Shown one piece after another: positions 25,044 to 33,915 of a stretch of 64,000 nucleotides of DNA; the first letter of the stretch is position 1, and each line of letters starts with the position of its first letter. The stretch is from Acidobacteriota bacterium (GTDB taxonomy: Bacteria; Acidobacteriota; Terriglobia; Terriglobales; Acidobacteriaceae): positions 246,710 to 310,709 of the forward strand of contig JAJZVX010000002.1 of assembly GCA_021846985.1 (NCBI GenBank), in the 5' to 3' direction. The notes below the pieces were generated by a model. The model was not told the DNA's origin and searched no databases. It saw nothing but the letters and a program-made list of their open reading frames with translations. Both the position numbers and the translations under genes were made by a program.

Positions 25044-26474
25044 TCAAAACGGAAGCCGGCGCATAAAGGCGGGAACGTCCAGATCCCGCTCCGGCTCTTC
25101 CGCCTCGGCCGCGTCCCCCTCCGGCGGCGCCTCTTCCCCGCGCACTCCGCTGCCCAGTTCGGATGCATAGTCGCGCGGCAGCGGTGTATACGCCGGCTCC
25201 ACGTTCATCTCCTCGAACTTCGGCCTAGCCGGCGACGCCATCTCCTCTTCGATGTCTACCGCCTGCATCGGCTCCTCCGCCGCAACAGCCTGCTCCCTGG
25301 CGGAAAAAAAGACCTGACCGCCGTCTTCTTCCCCCGCTTCGTCTTCCTCGCTCTGGAACCGCGCCCGCGCCGCTCCGTCCGCCGGTGCCGGCCGGGACTC
25401 GTCCAGCCAGCTCTCCGAGGTCACCACCGGCACGGCCGCCACCGGCACGTCGCTGGTGCTCAGCATCCGCGCGCGCCGCTCCGGCATCTGATCCCGAAAC
25501 CCCGTCGCGATGACCGTAATCTTCACCTCGTCGCCCATGGACTCGTCCTGCACCGCGCCGAAGATGATGTTCGCGTCCTCGTGCGCCGCCGACTGGATCA
25601 GCGACGAAGCATCGTACACCTCGCTCAGCTTCAGCGAACTTGATCCGGTGATGTTGATCAGAATTCCCCGCGCCCCGTCGATGGCCCCCGCTTCCAGCAG
25701 CGGAGAGGCCATGGCCGCCTGCGCCGCTTCCACGGCGCGATTCTCCCCCGCCCGCACCGCCGTTCCCATCACCGCATGCCCCATGCCCGCCATGGTCGTC
25801 TTCACGTCGGCAAAGTCGCGGTTGATGATGCCGGGGATCGTAATGATGTCGCTGATCCCCTGAACGCCCTGCCGCAGCACGTCGTCGGCGATCCGGAAAC
25901 TCTCGAAAAATCCCGCGTCCCGCGCCACCGCCAGCAGCTTCTCGTTGGGGATCACGATCATCGTGTCCACGCTTTCCAGCAGCTCCTTCATGCCGCGCTC
26001 GGCCTGCTGCAGCCGCCGCTTGCCCTCAAAGGCGAACGGCCGCGTCACCACCGCCACCGTCAGGATTCCCATCTCGCTGGCCAGCGAGGCGATTACCGGC
26101 GCAGCCCCCGTGCCCGTGCCTCCGCCCAGTCCCGCGGTCACAAACACCATGTCCGCGCCTTCCAGCGCCTCGATGATCTTCTCCGAATCCTCCAGCGCCG
26201 CCTTCCGTCCCACGTCCGGGTTCGCGCCCGCGCCCAGCCCGGCCGTCAGCCGAACGCCCAGTTGCAGCTTCACCGGCGCCTGCGACGACTTCAACGCCTG
26301 CACATCCGTGTTGGCGGCGATAAACTCCACGCCCTCCAGGTGTGCGGCGATCATCCGGTTCACCGCGTTGCCGCCGCCGCCTCCCACCCCGATCACCTTG
26401 ATGCGAGCACCCCGCCCCCGCTCGTCGTAATACTGGATCCGCATCTCGCCGGCTTCATTCTGCTCGTGTTGCAT
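25044..26474 (-). CDS. ftsZ: Cell division protein FtsZ
   Basis: The tubulin-like GTPase that forms the division ring. The N-terminal nucleotide-binding region has [13 protein letters not shown] and the signature GGGTGTG (117-123); [10 protein letters not shown] and [11 protein letters not shown] are conserved T-loops. After the globular domain (to about residue 330) comes an acidic, Ala/Glu/Pro-rich linker of about 130 residues. The conserved C-terminal peptide ends the protein as [11 protein letters not shown] (466-476), which would bind FtsA or other membrane tethers. The ATG at 26474 is preceded by AGGAGG; the internal [10 protein letters not shown] at residue 11 is a possible start. It is the third gene of ftsQ-ftsA-ftsZ, 34 bp after ftsA. 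Confidence 0.97.
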   Translation of the reverse strand: MQHEQNEAGEMRIQYYDERGRGARIKVIGVGGGGGNAVNRMIAAHLEGVEFIAANTDVQALKSSQAPVKLQLGVRLTAGLGAGANPDVGRKAALEDSEKIIEALEGADMVFVTAGLGGGTGTGAAPVIASLASEMGILTVAVVTRPFAFEGKRRLQQAERGMKELLESVDTMIVIPNEKLLAVARDAGFFESFRIADDVLRQGVQGISDIITIPGIINRDFADVKTTMAGMGHAVMGTAVRAGENRAVEAAQAAMASPLLEAGAIDGARGILINITGSSSLKLSEVYDASSLIQSAAHEDANIIFGAVQDESMGDEVKITVIATGFRDQMPERRARMLSTSDVPVAAVPVVTSESWLDESRPAPADGAARARFQSEEDEAGEEDGGQVFFSAREQAVAAEEPMQAVDIEEEMASPARPKFEEMNVEPAYTPLPRDYASELGSGVRGEEAPPEGDAAEAEEPERDLDVPAFMRRLPF

Positions 26475-26508
26475 CTCCCTCGGGCCTCCTCTGTGTCTGA
26501 TCCAGAAT

Positions 26509-27744
26509 CTAGTAACTCGCTGCGAAAATGGCGCGCAGCTTGGCGCGCAAGCTATTGTTCTCCGCCGCCCGCGTCACTCGCGTGCGGTGGGCATACAGAA
26601 GCATCCCAATCGCGGTTGCGAACCCAGGGTGCGCCAGTTCGCCCGGCATGTTGGATAGACGCACCGGAAGGCCGGTCCGCGCCCGCGCGCGCAACTGGCT
26701 CTCCGCCACATCCAGCAGGCCCGGCAACATCGCCCCGCCCCCCGTCAGCACGCACCCGCCTCCCAGCGCCTCCAAAGCATCGTTCAGCCGCAGTGTATCC
26801 GCGATGTCGCTCTGCCGAAGGTTCTCCTTTACAAAGTAGAACAGTTCCCGCGCCCGCGGCTCCAGGATTTCCGCGATCGTCCGCAGCCGTAGCGCCTGCG
26901 GCTCCGGATTGGCGATCTCGATCTCCGCCTCCTGCGGCACCGCCGTCACCACCGCATGGCCAAATTCGCGCTTCAATTCCTCCGCCTGCGCCACAGGCAT
27001 TTGCAGTCCCACTGCCAGATCGTTGGTAAAGTGGGCGCCGCCGATCGGCACCGCCCCGGTGTGTACCACCGCGCCCTCGAAAAATACCGCCAGATCGGCG
27101 GAGTGCGCCCCTATGTTCACCAGGCACGTTCCCAGTTCCCGCTCGTCGGCGCTCAGGGTGGCCTCGGCCGCGGCCACAGACTCCAGCACCGCCTCGGTCA
27201 CCTCCAGCCCCGCCCGGTTCGCGCACGTGATCGTGCTTTGCCGCGCGCTCCCCGAGCAGGTGGCCATGTGCAGATCCACCTCCAGCACCGCTCCCACCAT
27301 CCCGGTCGGATCGAAGATGCCCGGCTGTCCGTCCAGAATGAACTGCCGCGGCAGCAGGTGCAGAATCTCGCGGTCCGCGGGACGCTCCACGGGCCGCGCC
27401 CGTTCCACCACATTGCGCACGTCTTCCTGGCCGATCTCCCGCAGGCGGCTGCCTAACTCCAGGCGGCTGACCGTGTTCACGCCCCGGATGTGCGGGCCGC
27501 CCACGCCCACCACGCACTCGCCAATGTTGGTCCGCGCCATCCGCTCCGCCTGCGCGTTGGCTGCCTTCACCGCTTTGATGGCAGGCGCCAGCTCGCCTAT
27601 CAGGCCTTTGCGCATCCCGCCGGACGCCACCACGCCGTGGCCCCGGTAGCGCAACGCGCCTTCATTCACGTCGGCTGACAGCACCCGCGTATAGGCGCTG
27701 CCCATGTCCAGCACGGTGATCAGGTTGTCCTGTCTCTGGCTCAT
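26509..27744 (-). CDS. ftsA: Cell division protein FtsA
   Basis: Actin-like ATPase of 411 residues that tethers FtsZ to the membrane. The first phosphate loop is [12 protein letters not shown] (11-22); the 1C domain follows, with [12 protein letters not shown]. Later motifs include [35 protein letters not shown] and [18 protein letters not shown]. The C-terminus ([13 protein letters not shown]) is a short amphipathic helix, as needed for membrane attachment. It lies 10 bp after ftsQ and 34 bp before ftsZ, the standard order of the dcw cluster. The upstream mur and fts genes are not in this window; the region upstream of ftsQ holds a divergent small gene instead. Confidence 0.95.
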   Translation of the reverse strand: MSQRQDNLITVLDMGSAYTRVLSADVNEGALRYRGHGVVASGGMRKGLIGELAPAIKAVKAANAQAERMARTNIGECVVGVGGPHIRGVNTVSRLELGSRLREIGQEDVRNVVERARPVERPADREILHLLPRQFILDGQPGIFDPTGMVGAVLEVDLHMATCSGSARQSTITCANRAGLEVTEAVLESVAAAEATLSADERELGTCLVNIGAHSADLAVFFEGAVVHTGAVPIGGAHFTNDLAVGLQMPVAQAEELKREFGHAVVTAVPQEAEIEIANPEPQALRLRTIAEILEPRARELFYFVKENLRQSDIADTLRLNDALEALGGGCVLTGGGAMLPGLLDVAESQLRARARTGLPVRLSNMPGELAHPGFATAIGMLLYAHRTRVTRAAENNSLRAKLRAIFAASY

Positions 27745-27754
27745 CGTCCTTCGC

Positions 27755-29053
27755 TCATTCGCCCGCAGGCCACCGCACCGCGGCCTGATGTGCCGTTTGC
27801 CGCTTCTTCAGCGCCGCGCGCCGCGCGGCCAGCCGTTGGCTGTGCGCGCGCGCCTCCCGGCGCTTTTCCGCCGCGTTCCTCGCTCGCGCTCTCGCCTTCT
27901 TTCCCGGCGCCCCCGCGGTTCTTCCCTTTTCCTCACTACGTTCCACCGCTGCCGCGGTTGCGCTTCCCTGCGCCGCCGCCCGCGCATCCGCCGCCGGAGC
28001 CATCTCCAGAACCACCTGCTGGTCATAGCGCAAATCCACCGCTGTCAGCTTTGGATACTGCTGCAGCCACTCCGCGATGTGCGCTTTGTATCGCTGGTAC
28101 CGGTCCAGAAAATGATCCTCGCCGAAGTGCGCCAGAATATCTCCGCCCGCTGCCGGCATCAGAACCCGCGCATCCTCCGGATCGGTCAGATCAACCTCGG
28201 AAATCTGCGCCGACAGATGCTGCCCATGCGCGTCCAGTTCCGTGATCAGGCGCTCGTAGACGGCCATGCGGTTCTTCGATGCCGCCGGCGGATCGTGCGG
28301 ATTGACCCCCGTCACCACCGGGAACGAATAATGATGCCTGGCCATGGCCGCGGCCGACATGGGCAACACCACACCCTCGGCATCAACCAGCTTCACCTCG
28401 CCGCCCACGCGCACAAACGCCACCGGCTTGCGCTCCACCACCGACACCCGGATCTGATCCGGCAAAAGGCGCATCACCGTGGCCTCCTCGACCCAGGGAA
28501 TCTCCTCCAGTTGCCGCCGCCGCTCCGCCAGGGGAATAAAAAAGACATTGCGCCCAATGTCTTCGCCAAATACCGGCAACATCTGCATCCGGCTTACCTC
28601 GTTCAATCCCGTCGCCTGAATGTTCTCCGTACCCGCGATCCGGAAGCGGCCGTCGTGCTCCAGAAAGTTCCTCAGCAGCCATCCCCCCACCGTCAGCCCG
28701 CCCAGCAGCAGCAGCGTGCCCAGCGCAAAAAATGCGCGTGCCCAGCCGCGCGAGGGCCGCCACCACCGTGGAGCGTCTTCGTCTGCATATTCGAAAGGAG
28801 AGTCGTTCCGACGGACAGGCCGCCGCGTCTCGGGCGTATCCTGGTCAGGCCGCGCCGCATCCGGGCCGGCCGCCTCCGCCGTGCGCCGGTTCGCAATGCG
28901 TACAGGCGCATCTGCCCGCGGATGCCGCGCCGGTATCTCCGCGGGCGCCTCGTCTTCCCAGGCAAAAGATCGGGTTCGAGTACTGTTTTGTATCGTCACG
29001 CCTGAGCTAAGGTCGTGAGATTCGCCAGACTTCACTATAGTCCGTCCTCGCAT
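27755..29053 (-). CDS. ftsQ: Cell division protein FtsQ with a long basic C-terminal tail
   Basis: Bitopic division protein of about 432 residues. A charged cytoplasmic N-terminus of about 100 residues is followed by one membrane helix (WARAFFALGTLLLLGGLTVGGWLL), a POTRA domain (RFRIAGTENIQATGLNEVSRMQ...IPWVEEATVMRLLPDQIRVSVVERKPVAFV) and the FtsQ beta domain (through LTAVDLRYDQQVVLEM). After that come about 70 residues very rich in Ala, Arg and Lys, which would lie in the periplasm; this extension is unusual for FtsQ. The frame opens with TTG at 29068, ATG at 29053 and GTG at 29035; AGAAGG lies directly before the ATG and AGGA 9 bp before the GTG, so the exact start is unsure. It heads ftsQAZ. 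Confidence 0.9.
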   Translation of the reverse strand: MRGRTIVKSGESHDLSSGVTIQNSTRTRSFAWEDEAPAEIPARHPRADAPVRIANRRTAEAAGPDAARPDQDTPETRRPVRRNDSPFEYADEDAPRWWRPSRGWARAFFALGTLLLLGGLTVGGWLLRNFLEHDGRFRIAGTENIQATGLNEVSRMQMLPVFGEDIGRNVFFIPLAERRRQLEEIPWVEEATVMRLLPDQIRVSVVERKPVAFVRVGGEVKLVDAEGVVLPMSAAAMARHHYSFPVVTGVNPHDPPAASKNRMAVYERLITELDAHGQHLSAQISEVDLTDPEDARVLMPAAGGDILAHFGEDHFLDRYQRYKAHIAEWLQQYPKLTAVDLRYDQQVVLEMAPAADARAAAQGSATAAAVERSEEKGRTAGAPGKKARARARNAAEKRREARAHSQRLAARRAALKKRQTAHQAAVRWPAGE

Positions 29054-29181
29054 GCCTTCTTTCCACAACGATTTGTGGAGGAACCCGCGCCGTTACGGGG
29101 CAGGGGAGGGCCGTTGCCGCGGGCGTGCCTCGCTGCGATCATGAGATTCTTCCAGAAAATGTTCCGGAGCTGTACAGCGCC

Positions 29182-29208
29182 TCAAGTTTTTTGCCGCGCG
29201 GCCGATAC
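29182..29208 (+). promoter_or_regulatory. Sigma-28 (FliA) type promoter of the small gene at 29244
   Basis: TCAAGTTT (29182-29189), an 11-bp spacer, and GCCGATAC (29201-29208). Compared with TAAAGTTT-N11-GCCGATAA, 14 of 16 positions match. The -10 half is identical to that of the flagellin promoter at 7555-7562. It is 36 bp upstream of the ATG. Confidence 0.82.
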
Positions 29209-29243
29209 CCACGTAAGGGCAAATTCGCCCCGGGGAGGCAAGC

Positions 29244-29546
29244 ATGGATATCGGTCCCATCCGTCCCATCCGCAGCCTGCCCGTCACCAAGGCCCCTCCG
29301 GCCAACCCCGAACTCTCCGCTGTCTTCGACATCGAGAACTTCGCCCGGGTCGGAGATGAGACCTATACCCCCGGCGGCGGACACTCCGCGGCCGCAGACG
29401 ACGAGTTCGACGGCACAATGGATGAAAACGACCCCAGAGAGGACGATCGCGATGATGCCGCATGGGACCGTTCCGTGGATTCCTCTGCCACCCCCTTTCA
29501 GGCCCGCGACGGCGCGCCCGTCTCCCGCATTCATTTCTTCGCCTGA
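29244..29546 (+). CDS. Small acidic protein of unknown function, predicted flagellar regulon member
   Basis: A 100-residue protein with a strong ribosome site (GGGGAGG, 5 bp before the ATG). It has no signal peptide or membrane segment. The middle is acidic (DDEFDGTMDENDPREDDRDDAAWD); the N-terminus is MDIGPIRPIRSLPVTKAPP and the C-terminus VSRIHFFA. No family was recognised. The sigma-28 promoter just upstream, matching that of flagellin, predicts that it is expressed with late flagellar genes. Candidate roles would be a filament-related chaperone, a motility regulator or a flagellar accessory protein, but none is shown by the sequence. It is divergent from ftsQ, whose start is about 190 bp away. 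Confidence 0.72.
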   Translation: MDIGPIRPIRSLPVTKAPPANPELSAVFDIENFARVGDETYTPGGGHSAAADDEFDGTMDENDPREDDRDDAAWDRSVDSSATPFQARDGAPVSRIHFFA

Positions 29547-29650
29547 TCCGTCAGCACCCCGCCGCCGCCCGCAATCGTGAACGGGATCCCCCATCTTCCC
29601 CTTTCACTTCCACTTTCTCCCCGAGAAACACATTTTTTTGCTCCGCCGGA

Positions 29651-29679
29651 TTGCATTCGCCGGAGAGTTTCTGTATTTT
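29651..29679 (+). promoter_or_regulatory. Promoter of the tetR-efflux operon
   Basis: TTGCAT (29651-29656), a 17-bp spacer, and TATTTT (29674-29679). The two TetR-type operators start at the next base, covering the expected transcription start. Confidence 0.6.
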
Positions 29680-29712
29680 ACTAACCAGTTAGTTAAAAAC
29701 TAACCAGTTGGT
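29680..29712. promoter_or_regulatory. Two tandem palindromic operators (probable TetR sites)
   Basis: ACTAACCAGTTAGT (29680-29693) is a perfect palindrome around CA, and ACTAACCAGTTGGT (29699-29712) is a second copy with one mismatch. They are 19 bp apart centre to centre, just under two helical turns. They lie between the -10 element and the tetR start (29722), so binding of the regulator would block its own operon. Confidence 0.82.
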
Positions 29713-29721
29713 CAATTAAGA

Positions 29722-30468
29722 ATGACAGACTCCATCCCATCCCGCATCCAAGCCGAGCGCGCCGACCTCTCCCGCGCCCGCATCCTCGAAGCCGCCCTGC
29801 GCGAATTCAGCGAAAATGGCCTCTCCGGTGCCCGAACCGAGCAGATTGCCGAAGCCGCAGGCGTCAACAAGGCTCTTATTTACTATTACTTCCACGGGAA
29901 AGAAGCTCTCTATGTTGCCGCCCTTGAGGCCACCGCCAAGCGTATGGTTGCCAACTCCCTCCGTGTTCTCTCCCTCGACTGCTCGGCCGGCGAGCGCCTC
30001 CTTTACTCCGCCCTCAACCACTTCGACCGCATCTACTCCGAGCCCGTCTTCCAGCGCCTCATGCAGCAGGAGATGATTCGCCTCACCAAGGGAGAGCCCA
30101 ACGTCATCAGCCCCCTGGTCGAGACCCTTTTCAAGCCCCTCGGCGACAAAATGCGCGCAGTGATTGAAGAAGGCATCCGTCTCGGCGAACTGGTGCCCGT
30201 GGACAACATGCAGATGATGTACGCCGCTCTCGGTGCCAACGTCTTCTACTTTCTCTCCGCTCCCATGATGAGCGTTATGAACGACTTCAAGCCCTTTGAA
30301 CGGCCAGCCCTCGAACTTCGCCGCAAGGCGGCCGTGGAGTTTCTGGGCCAGGCGCTTTTTACCGACCGGCTGCACGGCGCGCGCCTGGCGGCTCGCGTGC
30401 TTGCCGCTTCCCCCATGCCGCAAACCATTCAGCCGCCCACGCTTTTGCTTCCCAAGACCCGAGAATGA
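29722..30468 (+). CDS. TetR-family transcriptional repressor of an efflux operon
   Basis: A 248-residue regulator. Residues 16-65 are the DNA-binding helix-turn-helix (RARILEAALREFSENGLSGARTEQIAEAAGVNKALIYYYFHGKEALYVAALEA), the most conserved part of the family. The remainder is a helical ligand-binding and dimerisation domain with no identifiable ligand motif. The two palindromes immediately upstream are the likely operators, so it represses itself and the downstream HlyD-type adaptor, ABC ATPase and permease (45 bp to the next gene, then overlaps). Similar TetR-HlyD-ABC-2 operons, such as E. coli ybhGFSR with CecR, export toxic compounds including antibiotics. The start has only a weak AAG ribosome site. 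Confidence 0.92.
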   Translation: MTDSIPSRIQAERADLSRARILEAALREFSENGLSGARTEQIAEAAGVNKALIYYYFHGKEALYVAALEATAKRMVANSLRVLSLDCSAGERLLYSALNHFDRIYSEPVFQRLMQQEMIRLTKGEPNVISPLVETLFKPLGDKMRAVIEEGIRLGELVPVDNMQMMYAALGANVFYFLSAPMMSVMNDFKPFERPALELRRKAAVEFLGQALFTDRLHGARLAARVLAASPMPQTIQPPTLLLPKTRE

Positions 30469-30512
30469 CCGCTCCCATCCGCCATCACTCCGGCAAATGA
30501 ATTGAGGCATCC

Positions 30513-31580
30513 ATGAACGCGCGCAATCGAGTTTTCCTGATCCTCGGCCTGCTTACCGTCGGTTCGCTCATCTGGTACTTTGTCACCGTCCGGCCCTCCG
30601 GCGACCTGCAGTTGATCGGCACCGTCGATGCCAACGAGGTGATGGTCAGTTCCCGCATCCAGGGCCGCATCCAGACCCTCGCCGTCGACGAGGGTTCCAC
30701 CGTGAAAGCCGGCGACCTCATCGCCATCATTCAGAGCGACGACCTGCTGGCCGCCAGCAAGGCCGCCGACGCCACGGTCTCCAGCCAGAACTACAAGCTC
30801 AGAGAGGTTGTGGAAACCGAGCGCCAAACCCGCGGCGAAGTTACCAGCGCCACCGTCAACGCCCAGGCCCAGGTCCGCGTGGCCCGCGCCCAACTCGCTC
30901 AGGCGAAGGCCAATCTCGACCACCAGGAGGCCGATACCTCCCGCACCGTCGCGCTCGCCCGGCAGGGCATCGCCAGCGCCCAGGCCAGGGATGACGCCGT
31001 CACCAGTCTCGCCGCCGCCCGGGCCGCCTTTGAAACCGCTCGTGAAAATGTCGCCGCGGCCCAGGCCGCGCTCCGTCAGGCTCGCGCCCACGAACTTCAG
31101 GCCGCCGCTGCCGCGCGCACCGTCCAGTCCACCCGCGATCAGGTCGCCAATGCCCGCGCCCTTGCCCAGCAGGCCGCCGTCGAATTCGGCTATTCCCGCG
31201 TCTACGCCCCCGTCAGCGGGAAAGTGGACGTTCTCGCCGCCCGCCAGGGCGAGGTGGTCACCCCGGGCCAGGCCATCGTCACCGTCATGGACCTCAGCCA
31301 AACCTGGGTCTACGCGCCCCTGCCGGAAACCCAGGCTGACGCCGTCCAGATCGGCAACAGCCTCCGCGTCGTCATGCCCTCCGGCGCGACCGTCTATGGC
31401 AAGGTCATCAACAAGGCCGCTGAGGCCGACTTCGCCACCCAGCGCGACATCAACGGCGGTCCCAAGCGCGACATCGAGACGGTTCAGATCAAGCTGCTCA
31501 TTCCCAATCCCGGGGAGCGATTCGTGCCCGGCATGACCGCCAATGTCTACATACCCAAGAACAAGCTGGTGAAACGATGA
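30513..31580 (+). CDS. HlyD-family periplasmic adaptor protein (efflux)
   Basis: A 355-residue membrane-fusion protein linking an inner-membrane transporter to an outer-membrane channel. One N-terminal membrane anchor (about 6-25) is followed by the first biotinyl-lipoyl half (VDANEVMVSSRIQGRIQTLAVDEGSTVKAGDLIAII). Next comes a long coiled-coil hairpin of about 130 residues rich in Ala/Gln/Arg (85-220), then the second lipoyl half (YSRVYAPVSGKVDVLAARQGEVVTPGQAIVTVMDLS) and the beta-barrel part. It resembles YbhG/EmrA. A GAGG ribosome site lies 5 bp before the ATG. Its stop overlaps the start of the ABC ATPase (ATGA). Confidence 0.9.
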   Translation: MNARNRVFLILGLLTVGSLIWYFVTVRPSGDLQLIGTVDANEVMVSSRIQGRIQTLAVDEGSTVKAGDLIAIIQSDDLLAASKAADATVSSQNYKLREVVETERQTRGEVTSATVNAQAQVRVARAQLAQAKANLDHQEADTSRTVALARQGIASAQARDDAVTSLAAARAAFETARENVAAAQAALRQARAHELQAAAAARTVQSTRDQVANARALAQQAAVEFGYSRVYAPVSGKVDVLAARQGEVVTPGQAIVTVMDLSQTWVYAPLPETQADAVQIGNSLRVVMPSGATVYGKVINKAAEADFATQRDINGGPKRDIETVQIKLLIPNPGERFVPGMTANVYIPKNKLVKR

Positions 31581-32611
31581 GCGCCTCCATCAACCATTCC
31601 GGTCCCAACGCCGCCCCAGCGGCCATCCAGGTCGCGCAGATCGTCAAGCGCTACGGTGACTTCGAAGCCGTCAAGGGCATCAGCTTTGCCGTCGACGAGG
31701 GCGAGATCTTCGGACTCCTCGGGCCCAACGGCGCCGGCAAAAGCACCCTCATCCGCATGATGACCACCCTGGTGCCCATCACCTCCGGCCGGGCCATCGT
31801 CGCCGGCCACGATGTCTCCCGCGACGCAGACGCCGTCCGCCGTCTCATCGGCGTCATTCCCCAGGCCCTCACCAGCGACCAGGACCTCACCGTCGAAGAA
31901 AACCTCAGCATCTACGCCAAGCTCTACAGTGTTCCTCGCGTCCAGCGCGAAAAAAACATCGCCGAGGTTCTCGAAGCCGTCGATCTCTCCAAGTGGCGCG
32001 GCGCGCAAACCAAGACCCTCTCCGGCGGCATGCGCCGCCGCCTCGAGATCGCCCGCGGACTCGTCCACGACCCGCGTATCTTCTTCCTCGACGAGCCCAC
32101 CACCGGCCTCGATCCCGTCTCCCGCATCGCCGTCTGGGAGATGCTCAACAACCTCAAGAAGACCCGCAACCTCACCATGCTTCTCACCACGCATTACATG
32201 GAAGAGGCCGATCGCCTCTGCGACCGCATCGCCATTGTGGACCATGGAACGCTGGTCGCCCTCGGCACCCCCGTCGAGCTCAAGCAGAGCGTCCCCGGCT
32301 CCAATGTCGTCGAGGTCCAGTTCAACCGCGAGGACCCGCTGTGGAATGCCCGCCTCGAGCAGCTTCCCGATGTCACCGAGGTTCAGTCGCAGTCCGCCGG
32401 CGTGTATCGCGTCCTCACCTCCAACGGCTCCAGAACCACCACCCAGCTGGTCGAAATGGCATCCGGCCTCGGCGAATCGCTTAACTCCCTCAGTGTGCAG
32501 AACACCTCCCTCGACGATGTCTTCGTCCACTACACCGGCCGCCAGCTCCGTGACGAGCAGGTCAAGGCCGTCACCTTTCTCATGCCGCCCCGGCCGGGAG
32601 CTCAGCCATGA
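31577..32611 (+). CDS. ABC transporter ATP-binding protein (drug/export type)
   Basis: A 344-residue ATPase subunit. Walker A is GPNGAGKST (around residue 50), the signature is LSGGMRRRLE, Walker B with the D-loop is IFFLDEPTTGLDPVS, and the H-loop is LTTHYMEEADRL. The C-terminal 100 residues form the extra domain seen in CcmA/NodI/DrrA-type exporters. E. coli YbhF carries two such ATPase halves; here there is one, so the protein would work as a dimer. It is coupled by 4-bp overlaps to the adaptor before it and the permease after it, which places it in the inner-membrane efflux complex. Confidence 0.93.
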   Translation: MSASINHSGPNAAPAAIQVAQIVKRYGDFEAVKGISFAVDEGEIFGLLGPNGAGKSTLIRMMTTLVPITSGRAIVAGHDVSRDADAVRRLIGVIPQALTSDQDLTVEENLSIYAKLYSVPRVQREKNIAEVLEAVDLSKWRGAQTKTLSGGMRRRLEIARGLVHDPRIFFLDEPTTGLDPVSRIAVWEMLNNLKKTRNLTMLLTTHYMEEADRLCDRIAIVDHGTLVALGTPVELKQSVPGSNVVEVQFNREDPLWNARLEQLPDVTEVQSQSAGVYRVLTSNGSRTTTQLVEMASGLGESLNSLSVQNTSLDDVFVHYTGRQLRDEQVKAVTFLMPPRPGAQP

Positions 32612-33720
32612 ACAGAATGTTCGCCATTGTCGAGCGCGAGATGCGCAAGTTCTTCCGTTCCCCGGTCCTCATGGTCATGTCCATGATGCTGCCCGTGGTG
32701 CAACTGATCATCCTCGGCAATGCCTACGGCGGGCACATTCGCGGCGCGCGCGTCGCCCTCGTCGACCACGACCACGGCCCCCAGGCAGTCAAAATTCGCG
32801 AGGCCTTCGATGCCATCGCCTCGAACATCAGAACCTTCACCACCATCGACTACCCAAACGAAGTCCAGGCCCGCGAAGACGTCCGCACCGGCAAGGTCGA
32901 GGCTGCCGTCATTATCCCCTCCCAATACTCCCGCCGCGTCTATGCGCAGGACGCCCCCCGCATCGGACTCGTCGTCGACAACTCCGACCAGTTCATGAGC
33001 AGCGCCATCGAGGCGCAGATGCAGTCCCTCGTCCAGGCGCTCGATCAGCCCGCCATCCAGCCCCGGCTCGTCAAAAACATCGCCCTCCAGATCGTCGAGC
33101 TCTACCCCTACGTCGAATACATGAAGTTCCTGCTCGCCGGCACCATCGCCCTGGCCATGTACATCTCCGTCATGATTGGCGGCGGCATGCTCTACATCGA
33201 CGACAAGGCCCGCGGCGTCCACGAGGGTTACCTCGTCACCCCCATCACCAAACTCGAACTCGTCATGGGACTCAACATCGCCGGATCCATCAAGGCCGTG
33301 CTCGCCGGCATCAGCCTCACCGTCATCGGCTCCCTCTTGTCCGGCCTGGGCACCATCTTCCATCCCGCCGCCCTGCTGCAATTGTTTCTGCTCATCCTCG
33401 GCGCTTCCATTGCCTTTAACGGCATGATGTTCCTCATGATGGTCCGCGTCGACGATCCCCTCGTGCCGCGCGCCATCTTCGGCGTCCTCAATACCCTGCT
33501 GTTCTTTCCCTCCGGCGCCGTCTTCCCCATCGCCGCCTTTCCCAGGTGGCTGCGCGCCGTCGCCATCGTCGATCCTTTCACCTACGTTGTTCACGGTCTG
33601 CAGGCCGTCCTGCTCAAGGATGGAGGCTTCGCCGCCATCCGCTTCGATCTCTTCTTTCTCTTCACCTTCGGCATCGGCACCCTGCTCATCGCCACCTCGC
33701 TCTTCAAACGCACGCTCTGA
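32608..33720 (+). CDS. ABC-2 type transporter permease
   Basis: A 370-residue inner-membrane permease of the YbhR/YbhS type. One membrane segment near the N-terminus (LMVMSMMLPVVQLIILGNAYGG) is followed by a periplasmic domain of about 130 residues (VDHDHGPQAVKIREAFDAI...). Five further segments lie from about 175 to the end, with the ABC-2 signature region AIFGVLNTLLFFPSGAVFPIAAFPRWLRAVAIVDPFTYVVHGLQAVLL. Only one permease gene is present, so it probably forms a homodimer, unlike the YbhRS pair. No outer-membrane channel gene is in the operon. It ends the tetR-hlyD-ABC unit. Confidence 0.92.
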   Translation: MNRMFAIVEREMRKFFRSPVLMVMSMMLPVVQLIILGNAYGGHIRGARVALVDHDHGPQAVKIREAFDAIASNIRTFTTIDYPNEVQAREDVRTGKVEAAVIIPSQYSRRVYAQDAPRIGLVVDNSDQFMSSAIEAQMQSLVQALDQPAIQPRLVKNIALQIVELYPYVEYMKFLLAGTIALAMYISVMIGGGMLYIDDKARGVHEGYLVTPITKLELVMGLNIAGSIKAVLAGISLTVIGSLLSGLGTIFHPAALLQLFLLILGASIAFNGMMFLMMVRVDDPLVPRAIFGVLNTLLFFPSGAVFPIAAFPRWLRAVAIVDPFTYVVHGLQAVLLKDGGFAAIRFDLFFLFTFGIGTLLIATSLFKRTL

Positions 33721-33829
33721 AGAGTCTGCGCACCCAGGATTTCCGGAGGGCAATGAACACAGTCCGGAATGCAGTCGGGCGGCCTACTCCTTGTGGGAGG
33801 GTGGGCCGCCTTCCTGCCTCGGCCCGCCA

Positions 33830-33857
33830 TTGCCCCAACTGCGGCCATTCATATAAT
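33830..33857 (+). promoter_or_regulatory. Sigma-70-type promoter of the phosphohexomutase gene
   Basis: TTGCCC (33830-33835), a 16-bp spacer, and a perfect TATAAT (33852-33857), 58 bp upstream of the ATG at 33916. The remaining bases of the 33721-33915 gap show no gene. Confidence 0.65.
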
Positions 33858-33915
33858 GTGAAAGACCGCAACGCCCCAATCAGCGTTCGACGTCTGCGGA
33901 GGACCGGAACGGCTC

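Noticed and set aside
31812..33419. Open frame in another phase over the ABC ATPase and permease
   Set aside because: The translation is Ser/Pro/Arg/His-rich repeats typical of off-frame GC-rich coding sequence; the true frame has Walker and signature motifs.
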